Of a stretch of DNA of 64,000 bases, positions 63,523 to 64,000 are shown one piece after another (position 1 is the stretch's first letter; each line of letters opens with the position of its first letter). The notes beneath the pieces are model-generated. The model was not told where the DNA came from and ran no database searches. It saw only the letters and a program-made list of their open reading frames with translations. Source of the DNA: Rhodococcus rhodochrous (GTDB lineage: Bacteria > Actinomycetota > Actinomycetes > Mycobacteriales > Mycobacteriaceae). The translations under genes and the position numbers were made by a program. The stretch spans positions 2,533,444-2,597,443 of the forward strand of contig NZ_LT906450.1 in the NCBI RefSeq assembly GCF_900187265.1, read 5' to 3'.

Positions 63523-64000
63523 GTGGACCGTCCCAGTTCACGCGAACGACTGAATTATCTGGTCCGGGGTGCTGTGGCCTTCGCCGTGGCCCTCGGCGTC
63601 GCGGCGGTGATGGTGCTGCGCGGTACCGGCGCGCTCGATCGGACCGAGGACGTCTTCGTCGAGGTGCCCTCCGCAGTCGGCCTGGTCAACGCCGGAGCAC
63701 CGGTCCGGTATCTCGGCGTCGACATCGGCCGGATCGCCTCGATCGAGGCCGGCGCCACCGAATCGCGGGTGCGACTGGCCGTCGACATCGATGCCTCCCG
63801 CACGATCCCGTCCGACGTCCTGGCGCGCGTGGTGCCCCGCACCTTCTTCGGCGACATCTACGTCGAGTTGGTGACCGATCCGACCGAAGAGAATGCCGCG
63901 CGCGGCAGTTCCGCGCGTACCGAGGCGGTCGCCCTCGCCGACGTCGACTCGATCGCCGTCGACACCGGCCCCGAGGCCGTCGCGATGTACGACGTGTTCA
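63523..64000 (+). CDS. mceA: MCE-family (Mce lipid transport) protein, first of operon, 3' end outside window
   Basis: Starts at a GTG 3 bp after yrbEB (VDRPSSRERLNYLVRGAVAF). A single N-terminal membrane helix (AVAFAVALGVAAVMVLRG) is followed by the MCE domain: VFVEVPSAVGLVNAGAPVRY, LGVDIGRIASIEAG and FGDIYVELVTD. Mce proteins form hexameric tubes that carry lipids across the envelope. The next genes should be mceB-F. The substrate (cholesterol, fatty acid or other) is not seen. Confidence 0.92.
   Translation, partial: MDRPSSRERLNYLVRGAVAFAVALGVAAVMVLRGTGALDRTEDVFVEVPSAVGLVNAGAPVRYLGVDIGRIASIEAGATESRVRLAVDIDASRTIPSDVLARVVPRTFFGDIYVELVTDPTEENAARGSSARTEAVALADVDSIAVDTGPEAVAMYDVF

Overview
The window is high-GC actinobacterial DNA, most likely from Rhodococcus or a close relative in the Mycobacteriales. 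Pointers are a WhiB protein, mycothiol-type DinB/maleylpyruvate-isomerase-fold proteins, a monomeric NADP isocitrate dehydrogenase, a twin-domain TetR beside a yrbE/mce locus, a P450 and a Rieske oxygenase. No tRNA, rRNA or CRISPR array was seen. Long reading frames antisense to real genes are GC-codon shadows and are left out.

Layout. 0-5.4 kb: the end of selO, a lone Phd/YefM-type antitoxin, a frameshifted PPOX-fold gene, the remnants of a FAD oxidoreductase and a DHFR-fold protein, a tautomerase and a secreted GH5-like hydrolase. 5.5-12.6 kb: a three-gene minus-strand operon encoding an SMC-like complex of the DUF2397-DUF2398-TIGR02680 family (Wadjet type III JetA, JetB, JetC). Its usual fourth gene, the JetD nuclease, is absent. 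12.7-17.9 kb: a PucR-type regulator, an esterase, a DUF35 protein, a divergent ridA/HxlR pair and a WhiB gene, with some broken genes.

17.9-38.5 kb is a catabolic region. First come an SDR dehydrogenase and a TIM-barrel isomerase, divergent from an MHS transporter, a two-subunit transketolase and a FCD-type GntR regulator. Matching inverted repeats lie in the divergent promoter and ahead of the regulator. Next are a FAD monooxygenase and an operon of a 2-hydroxyacid dehydrogenase (FAD plus Fe-S) with a succinate-semialdehyde-type dehydrogenase. Then come a PucR regulator, an IS110 insertion, gabT-gabD, and a benzaldehyde/vanillin-type dehydrogenase beside the wreck of its alcohol dehydrogenase partner.

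38.5-58 kb is mixed: LysR and malate:quinone oxidoreductase, an old-yellow-enzyme reductase with a WYL regulator, a DinB protein, LuxR-type and Hsp70-like remnants joined by a deletion, enoyl-CoA hydratase, an orphan gas-vesicle protein, a P450, a Rieske oxygenase with a frameshifted TetR, a PPOX/DUF2470 protein, a cupin and isocitrate dehydrogenase. 58-64 kb: a PadR regulator, a nitronate-monooxygenase-type enzyme, the tandem TetR, and the start of an mce operon (small membrane protein, yrbEA, yrbEB, mceA) that runs off the window.

Two themes recur. Several genes look eroded by internal deletions: FAD oxidoreductase, nucleotidyltransferase, alcohol dehydrogenase and LuxR/Hsp70. Three others (PPOX, WhiB, TetR) are broken only by single-base indels, which may be real or sequencing errors. 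A 66-bp hairpin repeat with compensatory stem changes occurs at two convergent gene ends.
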